A stretch of DNA of 64,000 bases. Source: Tamarix chinensis (lineage: Eukaryota; Streptophyta; Magnoliopsida; Caryophyllales; Tamaricaceae). The notes beneath the pieces were generated by a model. The model had not been told where the DNA came from, searched no databases, and saw nothing but the letters and a program-made list of their open reading frames with translations. Shown piece after piece: positions 48,213 to 58,599 of this stretch (positions within the stretch are counted from its first letter, which is position 1; each line of letters starts with the position of its first letter). Both the position numbers and the translations under genes were made by a program. The DNA is taken from the NCBI GenBank assembly GCA_030549775.1, contig CM060174.1:97604132-97668131 (forward strand), given 5' to 3'.

Positions 48213-49834
48213 TAGTATTGAAATGGTAAATATTGAGATAATTAGGTAGAATGGTATCTTAGTTATTGTGATTAAAATGTGTCTAAGTGTGAATAATTAA
48301 ACTAGGATGTCCTTAGTGAATTTTAGATGACCTTAGTGTTGATACCAAATTACTTTTGATCAGTGATGTTAAGGTTGAATGATTAATTAGAAATATAAGA
48401 AAGATGGTTAAGTATGGGAAAATGATTTTATTTACCATATGTGTGGTCAATGATCACTTCAATAAACTATTAATATTTAAAGTGGAAGATCTTAATATTT
48501 TAAAATGGTTTACTCTTTAGGGTTAGATACCCTAAAGAAGGGATATGAGCCCTCAGTTTGGTTGGTGGTTTTGTTGGATGCCTCAACATTCCAACTAAGG
48601 CACTAGTCCAGAATAATTATTTTTAGAACTTCTTAGAGGGTACACATACTTAAAGATTAAGTGTCCTAAGCAGTAGGGTACTATGTCAAACTGGTGTACA
48701 AATATGACTGATACACTTTATATGTCTCCTGGTTTAATGGTTGGAGGGTATTATGTCATTTTGGTACACCCATATGACTGATGTACTTGATACATCTTCA
48801 GGTTGAATGAATAGAGTATATTGTGTCGGCTTGGTACCCTGTTATTACTAATGTACATTATACATCTCCAAGTTGAATAGTTGGAGGGTACCTCATTGCT
48901 TTATGTGTTGGTATGACTAATGTACTTTATATGTCTTTAAATTATTCATTATATCCTCTCAAGTAAATAGAAAAGGAAAAGTAACTTTCTATGGTGGCCT
49001 TTATTATGTTTGGGTTGTTGGTTCAGTAGTTATTTTTGTGCAATACCTTTGATATTTGGAATTAGTTTAGTATGATTGGTTGGTAGTTACCTTAGTGTAC
49101 TACCCTAATGGATTTTGGTACCTTAATGGTTATGGGTCATGTTGTGGTCACTTTAGATATAGTTATGTTGGATGATGAGAGAAGTATGATTTGGTTAAGT
49201 TTAATGGTATAATAAGCATGTGACCTTGGGGTGTATACATTATATCATGTTTATAGTAGTTTACATCACACATATTTTCTTTGATGTATTTATGCTGTGA
49301 TTTCTTTGTATTACTTTCCATGTGCTCCATGTGAAATTTGCATGCTTAGTGTTATATAGTGGTTTACTCGGTATCATTTTACTAGTGATGGGTTCCATTT
49401 ATGGTCCCTTGCCTATTCAATGAACAATATTTACTTTGTAGGAGTACCTTGAATGTAGTGATTGATGGCTAGGGAATGAGGTTGAGGGTTAAGACTCTCC
49501 AGTGTCCGCACTAACATCTTTTGATCCAGGTATCCCTTTGATTATTATGTCCCCTTTTGTATTTATTTTTGTTTGGTTGTTGTACTTATTTGTTTGACCT
49601 TTTATAATATTGAAATAGCAATGATATCTAATGTAATCAATCATCTACTTCTTATTTATTGTTGATCTTTAATTAAGTGGATAAGTGTTTTAGCTTTAGC
49701 AATTAGTATAAGAATGATAGCAAAGACTGGACTTACACTAAGTGTAGCGGAGACACCTTACATTTTTAATGTTTTATCTTATGTAAATAACTCTTTTAAA
49801 TAATATTTTATAGTGTTAAAATGGAGGTATTATA

Positions 49835-50161
49835 TACAAGGCTTTCCTAGTTGCATAAGGGTTCAGTAAAATACCTAGTGTAGGCTATAAAGAGGAATTT
49901 TCTCATGTTGTGAGACATACTTCGATTTGCACTCTACTTGCGCTTGTAGTTATGCAGGATTTGTAGTTAGAACAATTGGATGTAAAAATAATTCTTCAAT
50001 GTGCTCGAGATTGAAGAGGAAATCTATATGCACCAACTAGATGGTTCCTTTATTGAAGGCAAGCAAAATTATGTGTGTTTATTGAAGAAGTCAATGTATG
50101 GTCTAAAGTAATCAATTAAACATTGCAAGATGTTCAATCAATTTATGATTAAGTATGCGTT
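49835..50161 (+). pseudogene. Copia reverse transcriptase, middle part
   Basis: Resumes after the LTR with KAFLVA, a stop, GFSKIPSVGYKEEFSHVVRH then TSICTLLALVVMQDL, matching KARLVAKGFTQxxGIDYxEVFSPVVxxTSIRxLLALVA of plant copia RT. It then has VCLLKKSMYGLK, the conserved KxLYGLKQ motif. It is cut at 50161 in the region after MFNQFMIKYAF by the CACTA element. Confidence 0.85.
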
Positions 50162-50274
50162 CACTACTACGAAAACGGAAAATAATAATGGGACAATAAT
50201 AATGGTGGTTCGAAAAACGTTGTCAAACGCATGAAAATTAATGGGCGGGAGAGTTTTGATAACGATTCTAGTTC

Positions 50275-50435
50275 AAAACCGTTATTAAAAGGGCAACGTT
50301 AAAATTTGCACGGATGTTTTAATAACGGTTCCTGAAAGAACCGTTATTAAAAGGTGTTTTAATAACGGTTCTCTTAGGAATCGTTATTAAAACCTCTTTT
50401 TAATAACGGTTCTCTTAGGAACCGTTATTAAAACT
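50275..50435. repeat. CACTA 5' subterminal hairpin repeats
   Basis: Repeats of TTTTAATAACGGTTCTCTTA followed by GGAACCGTTATTAAAA occur around 50275-50300, 50318-50352, 50355-50392 and 50396-50432. Each is a near-perfect inverted repeat. Matching units lie at the 3' end. Such repeats are where En/Spm transposases bind in known elements. Confidence 0.85.
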
Positions 50436-50439
50436 CCAA

Positions 50440-50720
50440 AATCAAACTTTTATTTCGCTCAGTTCTGTTTCGTGCCAAAAGTTTCAGACTCTCTGCACCT
50501 TCGTTCTCTTGCTCTCCTTCTCCTTAGAAACCCTCGCACCACCACACCGTGCACCACCACTCTGACTCCTCTCAAGTAAGGGAAACCCTCGCACCGCCAA
50601 CTCTCCACCACGCCTCTGCCATTGTCGGCTCTGCATGTGCGTGCTGTCATTGTTCCGAAGCTAGCTAGCCAACACTTGCACCTTCATCCTCCGTCGTGTT
50701 TGAAGCCCTTGCCTCTCTCA
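50440..50720 (+). promoter_or_regulatory. CACTA internal leader-like, less AT-rich block
   Basis: A C-rich stretch with CTCTCTGCACC, GAAACCCTCGCACC (twice) and CTCAAGTAAGGG looks like the promoter or spliced 5' leader of the transposon gene. No long frame is seen on the plus strand. It could also be a captured gene fragment. Confidence 0.35.
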
Positions 50721-50789
50721 ACTTGCTCGTCGTCATGTTTGTAGCTAGCTCACTTTATGTATGTGTTTGTTCTTCCTCTCGTAACTTTG

Positions 50790-50791
50790 TA

Positions 50792-50853
<62 letters not shown>
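50790..50853. repeat. (TA)n microsatellite in the CACTA
   Basis: TA dinucleotides for about 64 bases with one TG interruption near the start. Confidence 0.9.
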
Positions 50854-50856
<3 letters not shown>

Positions 50857-51316
50857 GCATGCATGTTGCTACAGGGTTTCGTTTGTTTGTTATTGAAAGA
50901 TTGCGGTTTGTCGTTCGAAAATGTGTTGTTGAATGTGTTGGCTGAAAATTTTGTTGTTCGTTGTTGAATTTGTTGTATTATTGTTATATATTAACAAATG
51001 CATGTGTTGGCCGAGACATTTACATATATATATAATATGAATGTGAGTGTAGAATTATATACATTTTCACTCATAAAAACAATATATATATACACACACA
51101 TTTTCATTAATAAGTATAGGAGACTAGCAATAAGATATAGGAAATGTCATATAATGAAATGCAAATATATTTTACATATGCACATGCATCATTAAAGGAA
51201 AATTTCAATTAGAGATGCATACGTTAATGATTGCTATTTGAGGAGGATTAAATAGATATAGAAAATAAGGAATATATAAAAGTGAATAATTAAATAGAGA
51301 GAAATAATTGTGTATG

Positions 51317-51357
<41 letters not shown>
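51317..51357. repeat. (AAT)n microsatellite in the CACTA
   Basis: AAT trinucleotides for about 41 bases. It is followed, at 51405-51530, by short telomere-like GGGTTA runs (four in a row at 51471-51492). Confidence 0.9.
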
Positions 51358-51707
51358 TAATAATATGATTTATATATTATGGTTTAATTACATTTAGCTA
51401 GGTTTAGGTATTAGGGTTTTATGAGGTTTAGGGTTAGGTTTTATTATAATAAATTATGGTTAATTAGCTAGGGTTAGGGTTAGGGTTAGGGTTTATCGTT
51501 TATTATGGTTAATTAGGGTTAGGGTTAGTATAAATATCTTTTTGGAAACGTGTTAGCATGATTCGTATATATATATATAGAATAGCATGATACATTTGAG
51601 ATTAATTCTTTCTAAGCATGATTCGTATCGATAATATAATGGTACATTATTATGCTCAATACATAACATTATAACATAATTTATTTATTTATTTTTTGTA
51701 GAGATAT

Positions 51708-53133
51708 GGCCAACAAAAACATTGATAGGGACAGCAGTGATGAAGAAGGGAAGAGATGACCTACGATTACGAGAATCATCACAAACATAAGGAATAGAGG
51801 GGAATTAGTCGAGTTGGGATGGAATACTTACAATCTTCCCATCGGCCCTTACGCAGATATGTTCTTGACTTACATTTCACTTGTGACCCGTAATCGTGTT
51901 CTTATCTCCTATAATAATTGGAAGCAGGTTCCAAAGGGTCATAAGGAGCATATTTGGCAGGAAATCACGGTAAATATGCTATTTTATGTAATCATTTTTG
52001 TATGTCAAATGTTATTAATTTTATTACATTAACATCGGTATACATCTACATGTCTTATTTTGCAGTGAGTGTTCAATGTCCCAGAGAGTAGGAAGATATG
52101 GCTTCTTAGACATTGTGGGGAGCGTCTAAGAACCTTTAGCTCATATTTAGCTCGTAGAAAAATGTATAGAAAGAGGGATGGTTCTCTACGACAGAACCCA
52201 CCCAAACGATACGGTTTCATCGATCAAGAAAGTTGGAACCAATTCACTGTTTATCGTCTTACGAGGGATTTTAAGGTATTTGTTAGATAAAAATTAAACT
52301 TTTTGTATCAATCACAGTATTATGCTTAATATTGAAATAACCATGTCATTATGTTTTGGCTTGTCACATAGGAAAAAAGTACCCAAAATAAAGAGATTGC
52401 GAAGCAAAATAAATACCTGCATAATATGGCTCGCAAAGGCTATGCGGGCCTTGAAGAGGAGTTGGTATGCATTTTGTGATTATCTATTTACATGTAAATG
52501 TCGAATTTTATAATAATATTCTTAATTAAGAATATTTTTTGATTTGTAGCTCCTAGCCCAAGACTTGGACCCATGTACCTCATCCATCAATATTGGTACA
52601 TTATGGAAGAAGGCTAGAGCAACAAGAGATGGATATATTAATAAATATGTTGATGTTGCAGCCAAAAAAATTGTAAGTTTGTAGATATCTAGAACCCTAC
52701 TTAGTTTTCTTTTAGAAAACTATTATATTATGCTTATTCCTATAAGTTAAATTTACATATATTATATACATTACAGGACGAACTTGAAATGTTAGATGGT
52801 GAGGAGGTGGACCAATATAGCATTGTGTCCCAGGCTACAAGAATTGTAGAACACCCTGGAAGACACGGGGGCATTGCATTGGGTGTTACGAGAACGAGCA
52901 TATGTGATCGATCTCGTGGTTCTTGTAGCACTAATGAGCAAGTCGCAATCCTCACCCAAAAACTGAACGTGGCATTTGAACGGATGGCAACAATGGAGCA
53001 AGAGTTGTCATTTATTAAATCTCAAGGGTATAAGCCATCCGATTCATTAGATCATGATCAGCTTCACATACCTAATGTAAATAGCGTCAGAGATAGTTGT
53101 GAAGCTGATGCACGTCTTTCTACTCTTCCCGAG
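51708..53133 (+). pseudogene. En/Spm-type plant transposase (Transposase_24), exons with stops
   Basis: Reading exons with plausible GT-AG borders gives 51708-51969, 52066-52274, 52372-52464, 52550-52672 and 52777-53133. The protein text includes ELGWNTYNLPIGPYADMF, ISYNNWKQVPKGHKEHIW, FNVPESRKIWLLRHCGERLR, PPKRYGFIDQESWNQF, NKYLHNMARKGYAGLEEEL and a C-terminal coiled-coil-like QVAILTQKLNVAFERMATME. This is the plant transposase (Ptta/En/Spm) family pattern: NWKxVP...IWxxI, GFIDKExWxxF, RxGYxGLEEEL. Stops at 51759 and at the exon-2 start (TGAGTGTTC) break it. The call is from remembered family text. Confidence 0.8.
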
Positions 53134-53213
53134 GTAAGCATTACAAACTATAAATTGTTATTAAATGTATTCGGTGTAATAAATTATTAATAATGTGTAA
53201 TATTTTTGTTTAG

Positions 53214-54954
53214 GGTTTGCACAAATGTGACTTATTAGCGAAGGACCTTTCAACAATTTTGGCGAAAGGAAGGGTCCGCATCAGTCACAGTACCAAAACG
53301 CAAACAATCCACGGGTACAATTTAGCCCTAAATACAAGGCCGGTGAGTATTGACACTCCAATCATTGGTAGTGCGCACTTGCCTTGTTATAAAGAGGGCG
53401 ATGAAGCAACCATAGTACTAGAAGCTCATGGAAGCTTCGTGGCTTGGCCTGCGGATCAAATACGTCTCACTACTGAAGAGGTATTGACATTTGACATCTT
53501 CATTAGACCTTATTTAGTAGTTACACTATTCATACATTTTTCATATATATATTTACATGCTTAATATATAATTTGTTTAATATTATCAATTAAGGAATCA
53601 AAAAAGGAATAAAAAAAGAAGACTGCTTCTGCTAGTAAAACCAAGAGAGGTACTAGCAGAATGAGCAACACAAAACAGGGCGCTGCTAAAGGAAAGAGAG
53701 CTAAATCTGAAAAATCAGTTGCCCCACAAAAGATTCCTTCTTCAGATCAGCAAAGCCAACCTCCATCAGCATTAGCTTTATTATATTTTTATGCCCAAAA
53801 CTAACTCAAGAACAATTATATTTTCATTGATTGTCATCCTGAGTATGTTGGGAGGGACGATGCTACTTACATGGTATCGACAGTTGACATAAGCGACATT
53901 TATAATCAGGAATGGATGTCAACCATGAGTGTCGTCGTCTATATCACGTAAGTATTATTTCATTTTGAGATTTTAGTACTCTTAACTTGTACAATTGGAA
54001 TTTTTATGACCTCTTATATGAGTTATTAGTTATTAACAAATATGCATTATTTTTGTCGTCCATAGATTGATAGCTACTCGAGTTGCGATGGAGGGAATGC
54101 TGTCCTCTATTGTGTTTGTGTGCCCATACTACATAGCTGATGGTAGTACAATAAGAGAGGGTAGGCACATAAACTATTTAGCGGATCGCATTTTGATTGA
54201 GGGACACAACAAGCTCTATCTCATTCCTCACCTCGCAACTGAACATTGGGTTTTGTACGCCGTCCGACCTGATCTTAATAAAGTTTATGTGTTTGATTCC
54301 CTTCGAACCTATGACGTGCCTTTTGAAGTCGCTCGTCGTGGTGGGAAGGAATTTATCGACATGTTAGTATACTTTTCACTTCTTACTTCATTAGCTTATT
54401 TATACATATATTCGCCTAGCTTTCATTATTTGAGGTATATATGCGTGCTTACAATATTGTGTATCCAACTCTATTTATTAGGGCACTATAGAGAGCGTAT
54501 CAAAGGAGAGGTGGGAATGGTGTCCCAGACCCAAAGAATGTTCAATACGAGCCTGTCATAGTAAGTAGGAAGACAACTATTTCGTATTTTATTTTAATTA
54601 AAATTAATATCTAATAGTTAGATAGCTAACTAAATTCATTTGACAGTGTCCACAACAGCAAAACGACAATGATTGCGGATACTATGTATTTAGAGCAATG
54701 GATCTGATAGTCCAAACTAGATCGGTCAACATAGATCCAAGCCATGTATGTTTTCTTTTCGATATTTTTCCATTAATGAATCATGACATATATGTTTGGT
54801 ACTTGACGTAAGTGCTAACTGTATATTAATCGAAACTTAGGCATTGTAGTTTTTCACTGATAATTATGCACAAGGCCAACAATACAATGTTGAAGAAATT
54901 GATGAAGTGAGAGACCAATGGGCCAAGCACGTGAACTCATTCATTCAGTATTAG
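53214..54954 (+). pseudogene. Ulp1-like C48 cysteine protease domain carried by the CACTA
   Basis: Follows the transposase exons in the same direction, perhaps as one gene model. Exons run about 53214-53480, 53595-53947 (Lys-rich linker, two stops), 54066-54362, 54482-54562, 54648-54745 and 54841-54954. The C48 catalytic set is visible: His in EHWVLYAV (54244-54246), Asp in YVFDSLRTYD (54295-54297), Gln in CPQQQNDNDCGYYVF and Cys in the same string (54674-54676). The family removes SUMO-like modifiers, and many plant CACTA and Mutator elements carry it. The active-site residues survive although the coding region has stops (for example TAG in the last exon). Confidence 0.8.
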
Positions 54955-55264
54955 GTAGAGATCTATATATTCTACATGCATGTTCAAGTTTGTATTTTAT
55001 CTATGTCTTTAAGTCTTCTAGGCTAGATTTATGAACATTTTACTTTGGGGTGTAGAGCTACCAAGTTGTGGTATGCCTACTAATTTTGATTCTTGAGTAT
55101 ATATGTCCGGTGTATTAAGACATACATATTAACTAGGGATTGATTGAAATTATGGTGTGATTGCAGATTTGTTATGAATTGATGTTGTTTTACAATGCAG
55201 ATTTGGTAATTATTTGAACATACAACTGTGTATGTGGGCAGGAACAAAACTACAAAAACTTTAA

Positions 55265-55672
55265 AAAAAAAACTGTAGTTTTAATAACAGTTCTTATGAA
55301 AATCGTTATTAAAACTACATTTTTTAATAATGGTTCTTATGCAAATCGTTATTAAAAATGTACATTTAATCTCAAATTTATGCTCATTTAATATGTATTA
55401 TGGTTTAATAAATGCCTAAATAATGTCAGAACGTCTAATTGGATGATGTTTTAACAACGGTTTTTGTAGTACCCGTTATTAAAACCCTCTTTTTTTAACA
55501 ACGATTTTTCTTAAAAACCGTTATTAAACATACAGTTTATGCTTATATTGGAGGTTTTTTTTATATTTTTTATAACGGTTATGAACCATTATTAAAGATT
55601 TAATAACGGGTATTTTAATAATGGTTTAAAACCGTTATTAAAACTATAAAATAACCGTTATTAAACTGCTTT
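55265..55672. repeat. CACTA 3' subterminal hairpin repeats
   Basis: About six to seven inverted units of TTTTAATAACAGTTCTTATG then AAAATCGTTATTAAAAC (55275, 55321, 55449, 55493, 55570, 55602, 55618-55670). Divergence between units is greater than at the 5' end. Confidence 0.85.
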
Positions 55673-55683
55673 TCAGGGTAGTG

Positions 55684-56000
55684 GTTCTTCAAGCGTTACT
55701 ACTATAGATGTGTATTCTTGAAGGAAGTACCTGACAATTCTCTAGTGTATCTATCATTATATGTCAATAACATGTTTGTGGAGACAACATATTTTCTTGA
55801 TGTTAGTAAGGTGAAAACAATGTTGAATACTAAGTTTGAGATGAATTATCTTAAAGCTACAAAGATGATACTTAGCATGGAGATCATTCAAAATTGCAGA
55901 TAAAAGTGTCTTTATTCTTGACAGGAGTAGTATATGAATAAGGTTTTAGGGAGGTTTCAAATGACAGATGTTAAGTCAGTTAGCACTTTTTTTACTACTC
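55684..56000 (+). pseudogene. Copia reverse transcriptase, C-terminal part
   Basis: Resumes after the CACTA: RCVFLKEVPDNSLVYLSLYV then NNMFVETTYFLDVSKVKTML and NTKFEMNYLKATKMILSMEI. The catalytic YVDD motif is YVNN here (about 55760-55771), so both aspartates became asparagine. One of several signs that the element is dead. Confidence 0.85.
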
Positions 56001-56530
56001 ACTTATATTGTTGGCTTTTGATTGACCCAAACCCATAAATGAGGAGTTTAAGGACACAATTCTCTACTCTATTGATGTGGGATGTGTGATGTACGTTATG
56101 GTTTGTATCAAATTAGATATTGCTCAAGCTACGAGTGTTGTGAGTAGGTATACGATAAATCCTTAGAAGACTCACTACTAAGCATTGAAGTGAATTATGA
56201 AGTTATTGAAGGGTATTACATGAGCTTGTTTGGAGTATGGGAGGTCGATCGATGCACTGATTGGGTTCGTTGACTTTGACTATGGTGGAGATCTTGAAAC
56301 TAGAAGGTCCACTAGTGGTTACATATTTTATTTTGGTGGTTTTGCAATTAGCTAGAGGGTGTCCCTATAAGAGATGACTACATTGTCTACCATCGAGGCT
56401 AAGTATATGGCTATGCTTGAAGGTTTTTAAGAAGCTACATGACTTGGGTGGTTAGCTCATGAGCTTGGGTTTGATCATAAAGATTCAATTATTTGAAGGG
56501 ATACTTAATCAAAGTTTGGGGCCTTAGGCA
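56001..56530 (+). pseudogene. Copia RNase H region
   Basis: The frame includes VCIKLDIAQATSVVSRY, GFVDFDYGGDLETRRSTSGY (pattern GYxDADxAGDxDxRRSTSGY) and TTLSTIEAKYMAMLEGF (pattern xxLSTxEAEYxAxxEAxKEAxWL). Stops interrupt it. Text for the element ends near LGFDHKDSI at about 56490. The 3' LTR is not resolved. Confidence 0.85.
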
Positions 56531-58480
56531 TGGTTCTACTATTGTTGTAGTCAAAGTTGTCCCTCATCATCATCATCATTATAATAAGATAATATTAGAT
56601 CAACACCAATAATATTAGATCAATCAAGAAAAATAAGTTGCATATCATAATAAAATATTCTAAATTTTGAGTTGGCGTAGACAATTTTAGACCTTTTCTT
56701 TCTATTAATCTTTTTATTTTTCTCCTTCCATTTTCTCTTCCCTCTCTCTAAATTCTCCTTACTCTTATCTATCTTTAATTTTTGTATTAATTTCTTCATC
56801 CTTTCAAGAAATTATACTCAATCAATTTAGAAATTATGTTAATTTTTTTTTTGTCATTTCTGGCTTTATATCTAAAAATTTGATTACCTCATTTTTTCTA
56901 ACTTGGCTCTAAAATTTGTTTGATTTCTTTAATTTTCTCGCTAGATTCAAGTGCACAAATTAATAGACTAGGTAAGTATGAATTTATTTTATTCATTTTT
57001 ACTTATTTATGTGTGATTGGAAACTAGCCAAAAGACATCTTTGAGCCTAATCATCAAACCTGCGTCGGGTGAATAGAACATAATATTAATGGTCTATGGC
57101 TTACTCGGGTGAATAGAACATAATATTAACAATCGATGGTCTGAATAATGAATTTATAGTTTTAAAATTAGGTTGGATTGGCCAGTCTGACCAATGAATT
57201 GACCAGATTACTGACCATATTTTATGCATTAATCTTTAGGAGCTCGGAACCGGTCAAAAAGGCCAAAAACTGGTTGGACTAATAAAAATTGGTGGACCCG
57301 TTAAAATTGATTGGCAACGGATCAAGTTCATGTGTAATTTGATTTTTTTTTATATTTCATATTTTTTATTTAATATATATCATTGGTCCAACCAATTTAA
57401 ACCATGAGTTTAGTAACTAAACTAATAAATCAATTATGATACATATTCAATGACCAATCTAGTTTTTAAAACTATGGATGAATCAATTAGGTTGTTGACA
57501 CAGCTAAGTTAATTGATGAACAAGTGAATTGAGCATGTCACATATATATGTTTGGAGTTACTTATTAAATTAAACTATCTAAGATAGTTATTTATTTTGT
57601 AATATTTTTTATAGTCTAAAAGTTTTTTAAAATAAATAATTATCTAAGATATCTATTTTTAATAAATAACTGCAAATAAGGTAGTTGTAATATTCTCTTT
57701 TGGCTAATTGTATGTTAGTAAAAGCCAAACTTGATTGAGTAGTGGTCGAACTTGCAAAATTAAAAATGTCGGGATAATTAGAAAAATTGATTATTGATCA
57801 TAGTTGATTAATTTCTTTATTTTATATTTTATTGAACTAATATTAGTAGTTCAATACAAATATTTTATTGATACAAAATTGGTAAATCATAAGATTTTTA
57901 AAGAATTCATATTTCTTGAATCATATGATATAATTTATATAAAATTATTTGATGATATTTTTGAAGAATATTAATTGAAATGCAGCAAGAGAGGAGAAAT
58001 CCTATTTTAATTGAGACAAAAATTGAAAAATATTGGAGATTTCCCAAGGCAAAGAGAAAACTACTCAATTTCATTGGTGAATGCCAAGTCATCATGTAGC
58101 AATTTCATTGGCTGGATGACAGCAACGCTACAAAAGTGAAAAGTCTCTCATGTACGTTTAGGATCGAGGGGGCGCACAACCGAATCATATTCCACCTAAC
58201 AGTTTCGCAGCAGAAGATGAAGCTCTATCTTACGAAAATTAGTCCTCTCCACACTGGATTATTCGACTTTTCCTTATGTACTAAGAAAATTGTCGGTTCG
58301 ACCGCGTCTTACCTTTTCCCAAAATTTCCAAACGACTAATAACAATCAGTAGTAATATAAATTCCGTGTCCAACCTTCTAACCATGCTTCCCAACTAGAA
58401 GTCTAGAACCAATTATTTTCTTCTCCTCCCCACATGATATGAATCTCATCCTTCTTTCGTTTCAGAATCATGGATTATTG
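56531..58480. other. AT-rich flank of the copia, with an inverted-repeat element
   Basis: No gene seen. 56570-56580 has a short ATC run. At 57154-57475 the ends TATAGTTTTAAAATTAGG and (reverse complement of the right end) CATAGTTTTAAAAACTAG suggest a MITE of about 320 bp. The last ~500 bases (about 58080-58599) should hold the bZIP60-like promoter. At 58108-58122 the string ATTGGCTGGATGACA loosely recalls a plant UPR element but lacks the CCACG core. Confidence 0.4.
57154..57475. mobile_element. Possible hAT-like MITE
   Basis: Ends TATAGTTTTAAAATTAGGTT and, on the other strand, CATAGTTTTAAAAACTAGAT form an imperfect terminal inverted repeat of roughly 20 bases. The interior is rich in ACCGGTC/GACCAAT text, a common dispersed type in plants. 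No clear 8-bp duplication was found, so the ends are approximate. Confidence 0.5.
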
Positions 58481-58599
58481 TAAATAAATACTGCTGCGAG
58501 TGCAGATACTGAATTGCAGCAATAGCTTCTTCTTCTTTATTTTTGTTCTTTCTTTTCAAATCGTCTCATCGGGGGCTAGGTTTTCAAATCCGGAGGTAG

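Larger units (their letters stand above)
44141..49834 (+). mobile_element. Solo LTR (family B), about 3.25 kb without its own insertion, in copia RT
   Basis: Starts TGTAATACCCTAAATTTTTC and ends AATGGAGGTATTATA (a decayed GGTGTTACA). Flanks are TATAA and TACAA (one mismatch). RT codons continue directly on both sides. It was itself split by the element at 45774-48212. After removing that element and one duplicated 5-mer, the length is close to the family-B copy at 38839, and both share the AAAGTGGAAGA motif (here about 48478) and the following repeated blocks (48650-48960). The 44408-44704 ORF is low-complexity. Confidence 0.75.
50162..55683 (+). mobile_element. CACTA (En/Spm) DNA transposon, 5.5 kb, with exact GTT target duplication
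   Basis: Left end CACTACTACGAAAACGG. The right end reverse-complements to CACTACCCTGAAAAGCAG. Both ends are flanked by GTT (50159-50161 and 55684-55686), the 3-bp duplication of CACTA elements. Subterminal regions at both ends hold repeated AATAACGGTT/AACCGTTATT hairpins. Inside, in the same direction, are an En/Spm-type (Transposase_24) coding region and a Ulp1-type protease. Copia RT codons continue on both sides. The coding regions carry stops, so this copy is probably not autonomous now. Confidence 0.93.
38477..56530 (+). mobile_element. Degenerate Ty1/copia retrotransposon broken by three direct insertions
   Basis: The element starts at a primer-binding site (TAGTATCAAAGC, 38477-38488, 10 of 12 bases like TGGTATCAGAGC). 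It then runs gag, protease/integrase, reverse transcriptase and RNase H, the copia order with integrase before reverse transcriptase. It is interrupted at 38839-41818 and 44141-49834 (solo LTRs) and at 50162-55683 (CACTA); without these it is about 3.9 kb. Reading frames are full of stops. The gag core and the integrase text (WSGNPTRYSNL, LEPKSNTCTFLGY) place it in the large Tork-like group, from memory. Terminal repeats are not resolved. Confidence 0.85.

Noticed and set aside
52740..53001. Minus-strand ORFs opposite the CACTA transposase exon
   Set aside because: Shadows of the plus-strand exon, which has a family match.
58136..58339. ORF of 67 aa upstream of the bZIP60-like gene
   Set aside because: No domain, unremarkable start context, and it lies in the promoter region.
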